DNA of 64,000 nucleotides, from positions 26,155,832-26,219,831 of the forward strand of contig HG738137.1 of NCBI GenBank assembly GCA_000499405.2, read 5' to 3'. Shown piece after piece: positions 24,740 through 38,303 of the stretch (position 1 is its first letter; each line of letters begins with the position of its first letter). The notes under the pieces were generated by a model. It worked only from the letters and a program-made list of their open reading frames with translations, searched no databases and was not told the origin of the DNA. A program made the position numbers and the translations under genes. Source of the DNA: Onchocerca volvulus. Lineage: Eukaryota; Nematoda; Chromadorea; Rhabditida; Onchocercidae.

Positions 24740-27700
24740 TTTTAATCGGAAACTAAGCTGTAATCGGAAATTGCCAGTTGATCAATATCTAATGAACATT
24801 GCTTCTTCAGCTTTGTCTAAATTATCCGCCCATACTGGTTATCCATTTCACACAAAAGTCATTGTTTCGTTGTGTTGCAGTCCGAACAAGGAAGATTATG
24901 AGTGACAATTAATATGACAATGAATAATGATAATGACAATAAATGATGACATATTAGAAATCAGCAGAAGAGAGAACCATATGCGGGAAAACGATTCGTT
25001 TTTCTCATTCTTTCAAATTCAGTTTTGAATGATGTGAAATTCGCGGTCGTCTATCAATTCATTTTTTACATGGTTGAAGTGATGGAACACAAAAGCTTCT
25101 GAAATATCAAGATATACCTTTCCCAGGGAATAATTCATTTCCAATTTAAATAAGACGATTCTTTTGATGAATAATCTGTAAAAAACGTCATAAAAAGTAT
25201 GGATTCTATCATATAGAAATAAAGACTTTCTCTGATGATTCTTGTCAGTAGAAATGCCATTTGTTAATCAGGAAAAAATCATACATCCAATAAGATTCAT
25301 ATTCATTTATCCATATACTGTATATGAATAAAAAAAAAAAGATGTTCGTTTGTTCAAAAGCTTGTATCTCCGAAAGTTCTTAAACATGCGTCTTGTTTGT
25401 ATAAAAACACGCGCCTATTCGAATGCAACGCGGTATGAAAATTTCAAATCAATCAATGAAGAACCTGAAATATTGGGTGGAAATGAACAACGAATATTTA
25501 CATCTTTATTTATATAATATAATATAGATGATTAGAAATTGATTTTTTAGGTGTGATTGTGGAGGAAGGCAACTATAATATTTCTCCAATCAAACAATGC
25601 AAACATTGTGCATTTTGTATACACAAAAAAAAAAAAGAAATTCAGATTCTATGAGTTATACATGTTGATTTTTGTTTCTGCGGTAAATATTTGAAAAAAT
25701 TTTAGAATCGATGTAAAATGTAATGCTAGATTGTGTACGTGGCCAATTTTTGCCTTATTTGTTTATAATTAACGTATCATTCCTCTTATTAATTAATAAT
25801 AATAGTTACTAGTTTAATTAATTACTGCATTATATTGTTAGGATCACTGCGTTAGTTATGTGCTATCCCTTCAAAAATTTTATTCTGTTATTTTAAATAA
25901 CGTTTTACTATATTCTTTTGGTGTGTATAAATAAGCCAGCAATTTTTTCCCTTGTTATTTGATTTGAATGCCAATAAATTCTCATTACTTTCTCGTACAA
26001 TCTTCCATTCCATTTCATACAAATTTATAATAAATGCTTTGATAAGATAATTATGGAATAATAATTCTTCGATTTTTAACAATAAGCCAGATTGGATGAT
26101 GGAAGAAGAAATGGTATAATAATATGAATGCTATTCGATTTCGCTTATTTCAGGATGGAAATGGTTTTCAATATCATTAATGAATAATTTCGATACGTGA
26201 TTATTGATATTTCACTGTTCGAATCTGTTGTTGCTTTTTTTTTTTGGAATTATTCTAACAATGAATTTTAATCGTATTTAATATTTGGTAACAGTTATTA
26301 ATAATTTGAGTCGAATGCATATATCCCAATAAATTGTTTTTTTTTTTTGAAAATTATTTCTTGTTTCCAAGCATTTACTCAAATATTCATTATACCATTA
26401 CTCATTATTATTATTATTGTATGATTTCGCTTCGTCATTTGATGCTATTTTATTTAAGTTTAAATAATTAATCATAAAAAAAAAAAAAGGAAAACAACGT
26501 TTCCTAAATGAAATAGAAAATATATTGCAAATGTATAGCTATAAAGTAAGCAACAATCCATTAAAATATTATAAATCATTTTCCTACGTACAATCGTTAG
26601 TAATAATAATAATAAAAACTGCTGATTAATGGCACACTTATTTCGAAATAGTCCAACTTGAAAAAAAAAAAGGAAACACATACATTGTAAATTCAACACA
26701 TTTTAAAATCGAATTAAGAAAATGATAAATTTCATTGAAGTTTTTTTTCTTCCTGTAACATCAAAAGGGCCATTTTCTTCTTGTTACTTTTGAAAAGTAA
26801 CAATTTTTTCGAAAATTCTTTCGATAATTCAGCCTTTTTTTTTTTGAGATAGAATAACAACCCTGAAATAATGTAAAACAAATTCCCTTTTTTTGCTTTT
26901 AAATTATTGAAGAACTTTCAGAGGAAATAGTCAATTTTAAATCATTCCACGTTCTAACACGTCCCGCTTCATTTTCTTCTCAGTTTTAAGAGCATTTTTG
27001 TTGTATTAATTAACGAAACTAAATGATGATGAATGATTGAATGCTATGTTCCTCTTGCACCTGTCGTATTTGTTGTTGTTAATGCACTTTTCTCATCAGT
27101 TTCCCATAAATTTTACTCCCAAAAAAAAAAAAAAAAAAAAGATGGGGGTATTTAAATTTTCTTTTGTTTTTTATTTCAGAAAATAAAGACGTGGGAGTGA
27201 ATGTTTTTATAAAATCGATCTCTGTAATTTATTCTTTATCATCTTCGAGAACTTCAATGGTCATTGACTGTCCAGTTTATGTTGATAAAATTCATCTTTC
27301 AAACAAAATGCAAAATGGGAGAAAATTTTCTTCTGCTTGTTATAAGCATCATTGATTTAATCTAATATCCTGATAAGATAAATTCATCGCTTTTTCCTCC
27401 CATATCCCTTGCCCCCTTCCCCTATAATAATATGAATTGAAATTTTGTTTTTAAGAATTAATCAGTCTTTAAACTAATTATCGAAATAATTAATTGAGTT
27501 TTGTTTAAATTCCTCGAAATTTGCAAGTTATTAGCAAAATATACTTTTGTTTTATACGGCGAAATTATTGGAATTACACATATACATTGTCCGAATTGAT
27601 ATATCTATTCAACTTGTAATAAGACAAGTTCAATCTCAGTTCAGATCTCTTCAACTTATAATGAGCCAAATTCAATCTCACTTCATAGTTCCATATTTTA

Positions 27701-29739
27701 TGCTTATATTAGCATTTTCTGGCATTATTCAAGTAATGTTCATTTCAAATAATAAACATGGACCAAAAATATGTTCTTTTTTTTCGACATTTCATTTTGA
27801 CAATTTATTTTGATTTAAAAAAGCAGAAAATTCATTTTAATAAATTGAAAAAATTTAAAGCATTGAACAAACTTTGCCCTTTCACAGACAATCTCGAGAA
27901 TGTCAACTGATGCTTATCGATAAGTTCCATTGATCTCACTTTTTTTGCTGCCGTTTGAACGATTTTATCTTGAATAAATCGAACCTAATCGCAAAGCGAA
28001 AGAAAAATGCGACATGAAAGATTCCCCGTTCAAATTGAATAATTTTCCCTCCTTCACCCCTTCTTCCTCCTTTCCTGTTGTAAACAAAATTCCCAAACCC
28101 AATCGAATGAATGATAATTCTCAACGTAGTGACATCATTATTTATCATCAATTCATATCACTTGTAAATGGCAAATTTTTTAATCATTTTAATCTTTAAC
28201 ATAACTTGAATCTAGCCAGTTGTCTCTCTTGTCCATTTCATTTATCGTTATCCTTATCACAATCTTTTAATCTTTTGATACCATCAATTTCTTGCTGCGA
28301 TTATTATCATTTTTTATTTCCTCTATTATTCTTATAGATTTTGTCATTAATTATGCTAAATAGTCATTTAGGAATGCTTCGAAAAGTGGCTATTTCATAT
28401 CTATCAATATTAAATGACTAAAAAGAATGTTGAAAATTAATTAAAATATTGATTGATTTATTAGACGTATCATTTCAGTTCTTTTGTCTGAATTTCATTT
28501 TTTACATGCATTTTTCAATGATTTCATTGCTGAATTCATTATTACTTTTATTACTGCGACAGCATTTCATTTCAGTATATCAACAGAGTAAATGCAACCT
28601 TAGTTGTTCTAATATCATTTTTGTTGTTTTATAATATGGTGAAGACAGTTTTTGTTTCTTTTGTTTTAAAAAAAAAAAAAAAAAGAAGAATTAGAATTTC
28701 CACTTTCCACTTCATTAGCTCATATAAATCTGATGAAAATTTCGTTTTTACTAAAATATTCGTAGTGAATTTCATAGTTATAAATTAATATGGGATAATG
28801 ATAGGAAATAATAATTAAATTAAAATTAATATAGCATGAAATTGATTAATATAGCAAATTAAACAAATTGGGAAATAAAGTTTGAAGATGGTTGTTCTAC
28901 ATCTGAGTAGGATCAAAATAACTATTTTTCATTGGAGAAGAATGTTGCATGTGAAGCATAAATGAGATGATAAATTGGGAAAATTTTTTGTTGGAAAAGT
29001 TTTCTCTACAAGTTCTTTTTTTTTTTTTTTTTTTAGATTTGTTGGGAAATCAAAATTTTTAAAAATTTAAAAGTACGAGTGAGAAGGGAGAAGGAAGAAA
29101 GGGGGGAAAAGTGATTAGATATCAATAAAAATTTCGTCATTCAATCTTTGATGCATTCATTTACGCTTACGTATTCACACTTCAAGTATTTCATAAATGT
29201 TTACTTTATTGCTCCATTTATTGGCCATCTTTTTTTTTTTTTTTTTTTTCGTATTCTTTCCATTTCCATTTTATTGACATGTTAAATATGTCGCTTAACG
29301 GATTTGATTTTAGTCATTATTATCAGTTATCTTCATTTAAGGTTAAGGTCATTTCTTTTCATGAAGTAAACACAATGATGGAAAATTATTTTACAAATCT
29401 CTCTTATCATTCGTGATAAAAGCTTGCTTATCATCATGATAATGGTGTAAAAAAAGAAGTAATGACCAAATATAATGAAGAAATTGGTTCATCTTGTGAA
29501 TAATCCGATTCTATTCAATTTTTGTATTTTATGGTAGAGTTCATATTTTTTTATGATCTTTTTTATGCATTGTTTATCGGATAGATAATCCTAATCTTGA
29601 AAATGAATTATTCACTGGAAAAAGTTTACACCTTGACATTCCAAAAGCGATTATTTTTTAGTTTGACAATTTCTGACCTAATTTTTCCAATCAAACGCAA
29701 GTTTACATCAAACTATCATCGATTTTTTTCCCTTCTCTG
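24740..29739. other. Non-coding interval
   Basis: AT-rich, with many homopolymer runs (for example 27121-27140 and 29017-29035) and two imperfect copies of a roughly 40-base word at 27607-27685. A short frame following a TTTATTTCAG acceptor (27180-27355) could be a terminal exon, but nothing supports an upstream partner. No gene is called. Confidence 0.5.
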
Positions 29740-32522
29740 ATGAATCGTATAAAATCATTGGATAGTCAAAAGTTGCTAACAAAATTAGAGAAAGTACCGT
29801 CAATATTACGGACGCAACGTGTTCGCATTGATTTTTTCGATCGGCAGTCAATTGATGTGGATGCTATTGTGCAGGTTCTTTTTCACATTCATCATTTCCC
29901 AATGCTTTAATAAAATTGTAAATTTTTTAATTTTCCAATGAAATGCCTACTGACTCAATTATGCTTACTTCTTTAACATATCAAATTACATGAGTGAGAA
30001 GCTTTTGCGTGTTGCGATTTGTTAGCGAATGCTATTTAGAAAAATGCAATTTAAAGGTTTCATAAAATAACTTTTACTGAAAGTATTTCTAGATCACACT
30101 GTAGTTGATCAAAATATCGAGTGCTGAATATTTACAGGACAGTCTTCCAGGTGGTTCTTGCATTGGAACTGTTGTAGGTTGTCATGGTACACCAGGTTCA
30201 CATAATGATTTCAAATATATCTTATCATACTTGCATGCATATGGAATTCGTTTTATAGGCATTAATTTCCCAGGTCAAGGCTATACTCCACGTATGTCTT
30301 CCCTCATTTTCTCGAAAATATTGAATGAAAGATTATTTTATATATTTATAATATAATTCGTGAATTTTATATACTTTTTGACGCTTTATATTGTCTTAAA
30401 TTAAATGATTGTTTTGATAGCGATTAAATTGAATCAAATTTAAGTAACTTTTCTGTTTATTAATTGAAAAGAAATGTGTATTCTTCTATTTGCTTTTCAT
30501 TTCTAATAATAATATAATAGTTGATTAAATATAATAATTAATTAAATAAATTAATGAATAAAATGTCTAGAATTTATTTATCATTTCTAACTAATAAACA
30601 AAAAAAAAAAAAAAAAAAAAGAAAAAAAAAAGAAATTGCTGTATAGATCACGAAGGATTAAACTATACTAATGAGGAGCGTATGCAGTTTGTTCAAAAAA
30701 TCATTGATTCAATGGATATTGGCGATAACATTGTATTCCTAGGCCATAGTCGAGGATCAGAAAATGCTCTTCGGTTAGCTGCGAGAAATCCGGTTAGATT
30801 TTGAATAAGTAAAAGATGAAGAATTATTCCGGTTATTGAATAAAAAGTCATAACAATTTTATATTTTCATTTCGAATTTATGATTTTCAAAAATATTATA
30901 ACCTTATCCAAAATTATATTACTTGCCTAAAATCATGCCTTCAGGATCGGTGTAAAGGTGTCGCATTAATCAATCCAATAGGTGTTAGGACTCATCGCGG
31001 CATTAAATCTAAGCTATGGATGGTTAAATGTGTTGTGTGGTTTTGGGAAACGTTCAGAATATTTCATTTCGTTCTACGATTTATATTTTATGCAAGTATG
31101 TATGATTTCGGATATTTTGCATTTGCACCAAAAGTATTTTCAATAATTCACCAAGTTTTTCAAGTTTGGCATACTTCAAGTTTTTAGTTATTTTTTAGCC
31201 ACTTGGTGCAAGAAATAATGAATGATTATAATTTCTGAATAAAATTGTTGGAGCCATTAAAATTATTGCGATGACCATCTGAAGAGTACACTTACTCCAT
31301 TATTCTGCAGAATTTTGTTGTTCTTCAAATTATCAATTCATACTTTTAATCTTTCCCGCTTTTATTCGGTATTTATTTTCAGTGTTTAAATTAATGAGAA
31401 TAAAGGTGAAAAGTGGTGATGAGGCTGCAGTTTGTCTTAAATTAACGGATAATCTCGACCTGACTGGTCAAGTGGAATATATCAATATATTGAATAGCAA
31501 TAAAACGAAAGTATGATTTTTGGAATCCTTAGAATTTAAATTTTTAAAATTTTTTGACCTAAAATAGAATAATTTCTTGGAAAGTTAATATTCTATTCAT
31601 TTATTAAATTCGTTTAATCTCCTCCCCTCCCTCTTCCCCTTCTCCCCCGCCCTTCTTCACTTGGATCCATCCTGAAATTTATAGCCTTCTCTTTTTTTTT
31701 ATTGTTTTCGAGAAAGCCCAGGATTCATATTTATATTAATTCATACTTTTGCAGGTTTTGTTAGCTTATTCAGATATGGATCCTCTCATCGAATTATCAG
31801 TCAGTCAGCATTTAGCATCTCTTTTTGATAATATCATTTATGCGGTAAGCGATGCTTATACATTTTTTTTCATTTTCATAATTACTTCTTTCATTCTGTT
31901 TATTTGTTTTTTTCAAAAATGCAATTTTTTCAAAATGCAATACCTGTTGTGTATCGGAGAAGTTAGTTGGTAAGCAAAATTATTAATCATTTTATGGAAT
32001 GACGGTCATGAAGTAGTCATTTTTAATCCTTGTGATAATTAGATCTATCAGTTATCTACTCATTCTAATTGTAGTTATCTACTAATTCTTTGAGTTATGT
32101 ATGGTAGATTTCTTTTAACAACAGTAAATATTGAAATGTCAGATACAAAATGTTGATAAAAAATGGTTCATTTGAAAAAATATGTCAAAAATATGTCGAA
32201 TAAATATATATATATATTTGTTATCCGAGAACAATATTTTGCTGCAAATCCATTGAAAGATAAGTTTATGTGCAAAAAAATAACCATTTTGCAAACATTG
32301 CAGGATTGTCCATCAACAGAAGAAAATGTATTAGCTTTGGATTATATTTCAAGGCAGTTTGCGGAATCAGATCGATCATTTTCGGTATGTTTCGAAGACG
32401 AAGGCCATTATTTGCAAAAATATCATGCAAAATTTATCGCTGATTGCATTTATTCAATGCTAATAGCTGAAAATAGCACTCATGAAAATGCTAAAAACGG
32501 GTTAAAATCATTTTTCTATTAA
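29740..32522 (+). CDS. Alpha/beta hydrolase, probably of the nematode DUF1057-like group
   Basis: Exons 29740-29874, 30138-30291, 30647-30792, 30945-31095, 31383-31510, 31755-31844, 32304-32522 give 1023 in-frame bases, 340 aa. Features of an alpha/beta hydrolase fold occur in order: oxyanion-region HGTPGSHNDF (H61), INFPGQGYTP, nucleophile elbow FLGHSRGSENAL (S131), an acidic residue in LLAYSDMDP (D245 or D247) and the late histidine in DEGHYLQKYH (H303). A complete Ser-Asp-His triad is therefore plausible, so it is likely an active serine hydrolase. Between strands lies a Trp/Phe-rich hydrophobic cap (roughly residues 166-195) that may contact lipid or membrane. No signal peptide. Substrate is unknown. 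The overall pattern recalls the nematode family catalogued as DUF1057, from memory. The long interval before exon 7 could hide one more in-frame exon. Confidence 0.88.
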
Positions 32523-32632
32523 TAATGATTGCAGAATCTAATTATTATTTTATTCCTTTTTTTTTTTTTCCTTATGAAATTTTTTTCTTTTGACTTGTAA
32601 TCATGGCCAGGCCAGTTCCATTAATAAATCTG

Positions 32633-32638
32633 AAATAG
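32633..32638 (+). terminator. Poly(A) signal of the hydrolase gene
   Basis: AATAAA 111 bases after the stop codon. Confidence 0.5.
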
Positions 32639-33538
32639 TTTGATCAAGAAATTTCGTAATTGCCAATCTTTTCCGAATTAATTCCAAATAGTTTGATTGA
32701 AAACATTACTTATATATATATAAATATAACTTCTGGTTATTTTTTTTTTGTTGTGATAACTGGCATCTAAATACCTTCTGCATTACTGCATCGAGCATCA
32801 AAAATTTATTTGAAATTTTGGAAATACGAAATGTTGAAGTGTAAAGTGAACTTTGATCCCCAAAACGATTTTTTTTTTTTTTCTTTTTTTATGGAATTAT
32901 GACGAGAAAAGATTTTTGAATGAATGATAACTTATAAGCAATGTTGTAATTCGAATGAGATTTTCGTTCATTAATTTCTTTCATAATCATTTTATGCAAA
33001 AACGTTACTTTGTTTTGTTTTCGTGAAAATTTTCTTTCGCACAATTTTCCTTCTCTTCTCATACTTTTTTCGATTCTTTTTAAGCATTTTCCGGTTTTTA
33101 TTGGGAAATACCAAGGTTCAGTCTGATACACGGAAATTTTGTCAAAAGTACAATAGAAGAAAACAGGAGAAATTTCATAATGTTTGTTAATTGATTCTGT
33201 TGTTGAATTTGATCCATTGCTTATTGAACTTTACTTCCTGATTCTGTGTTCAACTATTTTATTCAATTCTTTCTCTGTATCCAAGGTATCTTTGGTCGTT
33301 CGATGGTTATCAGTTATTCTGGTTGATCGAATGAGTGAATGTTTAAATTCGGCACTAAAATCAATTTGAACTCGGAAGTTTTTTGCATTCATTCTTTCTC
33401 CTTCTATTTTGGCCATGTCTTGTCAATTGACCTCTTGACCTCTCCTTTTATTTTGTCTAACTCTCTTTAAAGTTATTTTTACGTTAATTTTTCCTCTTTG
33501 GTGCATCGTGAACTCTCTACTTCTGATGCTTAAGAATT

Positions 33539-33760
33539 ATGAGTAATATAGACGATTTGAGTACAAATGTCGGGCATTTCATCATGTACAACGATCTCGT
33601 TCATCCTATTCGATATTTCGTAGCACTTGCGGCATTTTCTACTGGTATTCTAATAGGAGCTTCCGAAATAATAACCTTAAAATTTAGAAACAATTTCAAA
33701 AAAAAAAAAAAATGCTTTCTCTGCCGCGTCTTTTACGAATTATCATTAATTATTAATTAA
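33539..33760 (+). CDS. Possible 73-aa membrane microprotein
   Basis: A single open frame starting at an ATG four bases after a TTAAG at 33530-33534 that is preceded by pyrimidine-rich sequence, so it could be a trans-spliced mRNA. The product has a polar start (MSNIDDLSTNVGHF), one hydrophobic segment around residues 28-42 (FVALAAFSTGILIGAS), a lysine cluster and a short hydrophobic tail. The poly-A run at 33701-33713 encodes the lysines and could instead sit in an intron, making this the first exon of something longer. No homologue recognised. Confidence 0.4.
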   Translation: MSNIDDLSTNVGHFIMYNDLVHPIRYFVALAAFSTGILIGASEIITLKFRNNFKKKKKCFLCRVFYELSLIIN

Positions 33761-35160
33761 TTTGAAAATAATTAAACTTATTTTATGTTATTTTTTCGTT
33801 TCAACAAATTAATGCAGAACATGTCAAATGTTTTTTGTCGTTTTTTATTGCTTATTATACAAGAATAATTAAATATTCGCGATGAAATAAGAGCTTTCAA
33901 GAATTACAATCAATTAGATATTAAACTTAAAATGTAATATCAAAAGGTCAAAGAATTGATTTGCAGCTATCTTTAATTGATATATAATTAATAATAAATG
34001 TATGTGAATTTTCAGTACTTTGAATAATTTGGTGTAAATATTGTCTAACCGTTTATAAAATTTGAAATTTTTGAACATTTTTAAACAATTTGTACAATGC
34101 ATAGTAGTAAATAAGTTACTGCTATGTTTTCTATTAATTGATTAAAAGGTGGATCGATTTTTTTTTGAAGATAATAGTGCCTAAAAGTTAGAATTTTGCG
34201 ATAATTTTTAAAAGTCCCATTAGCATTACGTGTTGTTATGTAGTTTAAAATTATGGAAATCAAAGTTTTATTTTTTAAAGCTACGTTCTCTTTCAAACCT
34301 TTGGTTCTTGGTTGCGATGGTGCCTATTCTAGGGGAATAAACTTTCGGTTACTTTTGTTGGGAATTGTTTGAATCTTTTTGAAAGATATTTTAAGGAGAT
34401 TGTTTGGGAAAGCTTGATGTAGTTATTTGAGAAAATGTAGGACGACTGTGGAAGAGGTTTAATAACAAACACTTTATTTGATGTTAATTATAAGCTTCGC
34501 GAATAATGGAATTACAATTATTATAGCGAAAATAATGAAATAAAAAAAAAAAAAATAAAGTTATATATGGGAAGGTGAAATAGAAAATTTTTGTGAGCCT
34601 TGATCGAGAGTAGTGGAGCCAGAAGCAATTTTGTTGACTGTTAGTCTTGTTAGAAACAGACTGTTTTATACGAAGACATTAGAAATACGTAAATGTTTTC
34701 AGCGCGAGACAATGTAAACAAGACGCACAATTTGCCAATATTTGAATTTCCTTAACAATATAAAGTAATATAATTTCCTGACAACATAAACTAATATAAC
34801 TAATTTCGGTTTTCCGATAACTTTGCTATTCTTAACAGCTTTAATAGAATTCAACTTTAATGCGCAAAACTCCGATTATTCTGTAGATACATAAATACAG
34901 TATTTCAGTATCAAAAAATCCATCTTAATTGAACATAGTTGAAATAAACGATAAGGATTTGTAATTCAATGAGTGAAGTAATTGAATTGGCCTTTTATAA
35001 GAGATAAAAATATCTATACGAAAATTGAGCAAAACAATTAATACTATTAATTGATCCGATAATAATGTCAAAAATTAAGCTGAAAATAATTTTTTCATGA
35101 ATTAATGATAGCTAATATCTGCATATCAATGAACTCTGCCATTTCTTGAAATTCAATTGC
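33761..35160. other. Non-coding interval
   Basis: AT-rich, with no exon pair that keeps frame on either strand. A poly-A run lies at 34542-34554. Confidence 0.5.
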
Positions 35161-35168
35161 TATTTAAT

Positions 35169-38100
35169 TTATTTTTGATATTTGTTTCGAGCCTTTTCAT
35201 AAAGCATTATATTGTCGGAAAGTTTGCGTAATATGCAAACTATATTATAAATATTTTTGATTTCATTATCTGACCCTTCAGAATGTTCATGCATATTAAC
35301 CTTGATGACACAGATGATCTGATTATCTAAAAAAAAATGGGAAAGACAAAAAGAGACATTACTAGGCTTTGATTTTGCTACTTGAAATGCCGCCCGAAGG
35401 TAAATTTTACTCAACGCAAGAAGTGTAAGATTTTTTATAAAATGCTGTAAATCCAACGAGTCGCAGAGAAAAATAGTTTTCATGAATTTTTTCTTGCCTT
35501 AGAGCATAGTACGTCAAAAAGTAATAATAAAACGTATCCTAAAAGTTATTTCAAGATGAAATTAAATGTATCTCGAAAGACTAAATTCAATTCTTATTTT
35601 TGACACTACAAATATTGGGATGCTGTATACTGTACAATAAAAAAGCAAAAAAATTTCGAGAATGCGCGAATAGTTTGTCAGCTGAAACGATAAGCTATTA
35701 GATAATTTAATGATTTTAGATTCCCATAATTATTTGCGATTTTTCGCCATAAAATTAATAATGCTGAAGCATTTTCCCTTAGCTTCAGTAAAAATTGCTT
35801 GTTAACAAAAAACATTGAAATTTACTGGAAGGCAAATAGTTCTCACTGAATCATTTTGAAATTAAATTTGAAAAAAATTTCATTTTGAAATTAATCGGAA
35901 AAAACGATGTCGTAGAACAATCTCAAAATGAATCAATCCTGGAAACTGCTGATTATTTAAATTTCAGTAATGTTATTTATTGCAAAAGTTTTGCATCACT
36001 TTTCGAGCGATACTTTCAATCTTCAATATACAGCTTGTAAAATTTTGTTTTTAAATTTAAATAGCTTATTTTACAAGATGCTTTTTTTCGAAAAGCTGTT
36101 CTGATTGTATCGTTATAAAAACATTAATAAAATAACAAATCGAACCAAAATTGATAAGGGATAGCGTAAAGTAAAATTGACAGCTATGATTAGTTTTTCG
36201 CATTCAATACTGTCACTATTTTGCAATTTTTCGAATGTTTCCAAAAAAGTGACAAAATCTTGGCGAATCAAGAAGAACTTCTGTGACGTTGTCAAAATGG
36301 CTTGTATCATTAAAAGAGAGAAATAATTTTTTGTTCGTTTTTTCATGTGGGAAAAATCCATCCAGATTATATCGAAGTATATCTTGCAAAATTGTAATAT
36401 TCTGTGTTACAATATGTACCTATTTGAAGAAGAAAAGGTTCAAGGAATGAATATGTTTGATGCTTTAAGAATCTATCAAATGTGACCAAAAAATGATTTG
36501 AATACATTCAAAAACATGTAAAAAAAAAAAAAAAATGACTGATTCCCCATCGACAGTCATATGTAATGTTTAGAATTAGAGTTTGAAAATCAACCTTTTT
36601 TTTTTTTTTCAAATACTATAAGTGTAGCAAATAGTTGTTCTACTTGTTTCGCTTTTTGTAAATTCTTTTTACACATTTGTTTAATTTTTATTTATTTGAT
36701 ATTTTCTCAGTTCTTATTTATGCATTTGTTCATATTTCTTCAATTCTCATCTGTTTCTGTGTTTCGTACTAAATGTAAATGAATGCAGAATTGGAAATTT
36801 TGGGGAAAAATATCTGGGTACACAAGAATTATGAAACGATTCCGATTCATTCGATAGTAAGACGTATGTCATATAATTAGAAATTAGAGAATTTGAGTTT
36901 CAAATTTCCATATTTTCTTTTTCCGCATGTTATGAATCAAAACAATCGCAGATAACCAGATTCAGAGATTGCGATCATAAGAAGGACGACATGAAAATTT
37001 CTTGGAAGAAATCTCATAGTTTGCAAAGTATCGATGAGAAACACATATTTATTAATCTAGGTTTGTTTCTTGTCTTAAGAACCAAAATCCAGCTTGCCCA
37101 ACGGTCCTTCAAGAATACCCATTAGTAGAAAGCTCTGTTTTTATAATGATTTACAGTAGATGATATCACATGCACAGAAAGCGTCCCGTCATATAGACAA
37201 AAGAACAGAACTTTTTTTTTTATCTGATTTGTCACAAGAAAGCCGGTATTCATTCATACCTGCGAACAGCATTCGTATCAAGAAATCGAATCTTCTCTGA
37301 ATTTTTCACCGACCTGACAGTAAATTTTGAAAAAAAGAAAAAATTTGGATAAAAGTTCGGTTCAATAGCCAGCAAATCACTTCGCACTTAAGTAATTTAA
37401 TTTATGGAGTTATATTCCAAGAAAAAATTATGCTGAATACATTTATTAAAATGCACCACAAAAACAAAAATTTAATGGTTCAAGAATCAACTAAACAATT
37501 CGTTGGAGCAAGGAGGAAGAAGCCTATTCTGAAGATTTCTCTACTTCGTAGTTTAATCAAAACAGTAGACAGTTTTCCGAAATTTAACTCTCAAAATCTG
37601 AAAATATTCCGTTTCCCGTAATGATAACGCGGTACGCACTGCTTTATGAAATGACTATCATTCACTGCCAAGACAGATTTGCTATCATGATCTCTGTATA
37701 TTCCACAGGAGGAAGGATAATTTATCATTTGTGATAATTTATTATTAAGTTTATCAACTTATAATTGCAACCAAAACTCCAGAGGCATTTCTTGCACGTG
37801 ATTTATTTCTCAAAAAAATTTGTCCTTTTTTTTCTTTTTGTTTCTTATATTCACATTTGTCAGAAAAAATTTGCTGGAATTAATAATTTACTGTGTAATT
37901 TTCTTAGCAGTGCATGATTATTTAAAAAAGGCAACCAAAAATATCTGATATCATGCTTAAATTTTAAAGTCGCAGAAAATGAACGCTTCAAAAATTTGAA
38001 TCTATACTAGAATTATCCATAATAAATGAATTAAAAGGACAAGAAATTACTAATCAATTGATTTTGTCTCCAAACAAATAAGTTGTCAAAATACGAAGGC

Positions 38101-38288
38101 CAAATAAAACGGAATACAATCCTTACTATTTGTGGAGCATGATGACTGAGAGCTAGCCTTTGTCAAAATGACGCAATTGCCACCAACTATAAAAAATTAC
38201 TGCATTTGCAGATAATTAGAACTGAATTATCATCCTCTTGCAAAATAGCGTGATTTAGCAACAGATAATCCACGAAAATATTTTTGCA
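35169..38288 (-). pseudogene. Possible unrecognised gene or decayed gene, minus strand
   Basis: Several minus-strand blocks look protein-coding by composition and follow usable acceptors, but they do not chain into one frame. They are 38280-38200 (IFVDYLLLNHAILQEDDNS), 37758-37591 (INYPSSCGIYRDHDSKSVLA, then stop), 36420-36217 after a pyrimidine-rich ATAG acceptor (QNITILQDILRYNLDGFF, FNDTSHFDNVTEVLLDS), 35565-35430 (TFYYYFLTYYALRQEKIHEN) and 35330-35170 (MHEHSEGSDNEIKNIYNIV). They sit downstream of, and on the same strand as, the proteasome gene. In AT-rich DNA open stretches of this size arise by chance, so confidence is low. No family recognised. Confidence 0.22.
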
Positions 38289-38303
38289 TTAGATCATAAC
38301 ATG

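Noticed and set aside
27164..27355. Open stretch after a TTTATTTCAG acceptor that could be a terminal exon
   Set aside because: No upstream exon or start codon could be linked and the product is not recognisable.
27547..27813. 88-codon plus-strand frame with an internal repeat
   Set aside because: The repeat is a nucleotide-level duplication at 27607-27685; the translation has no coding character outside it.
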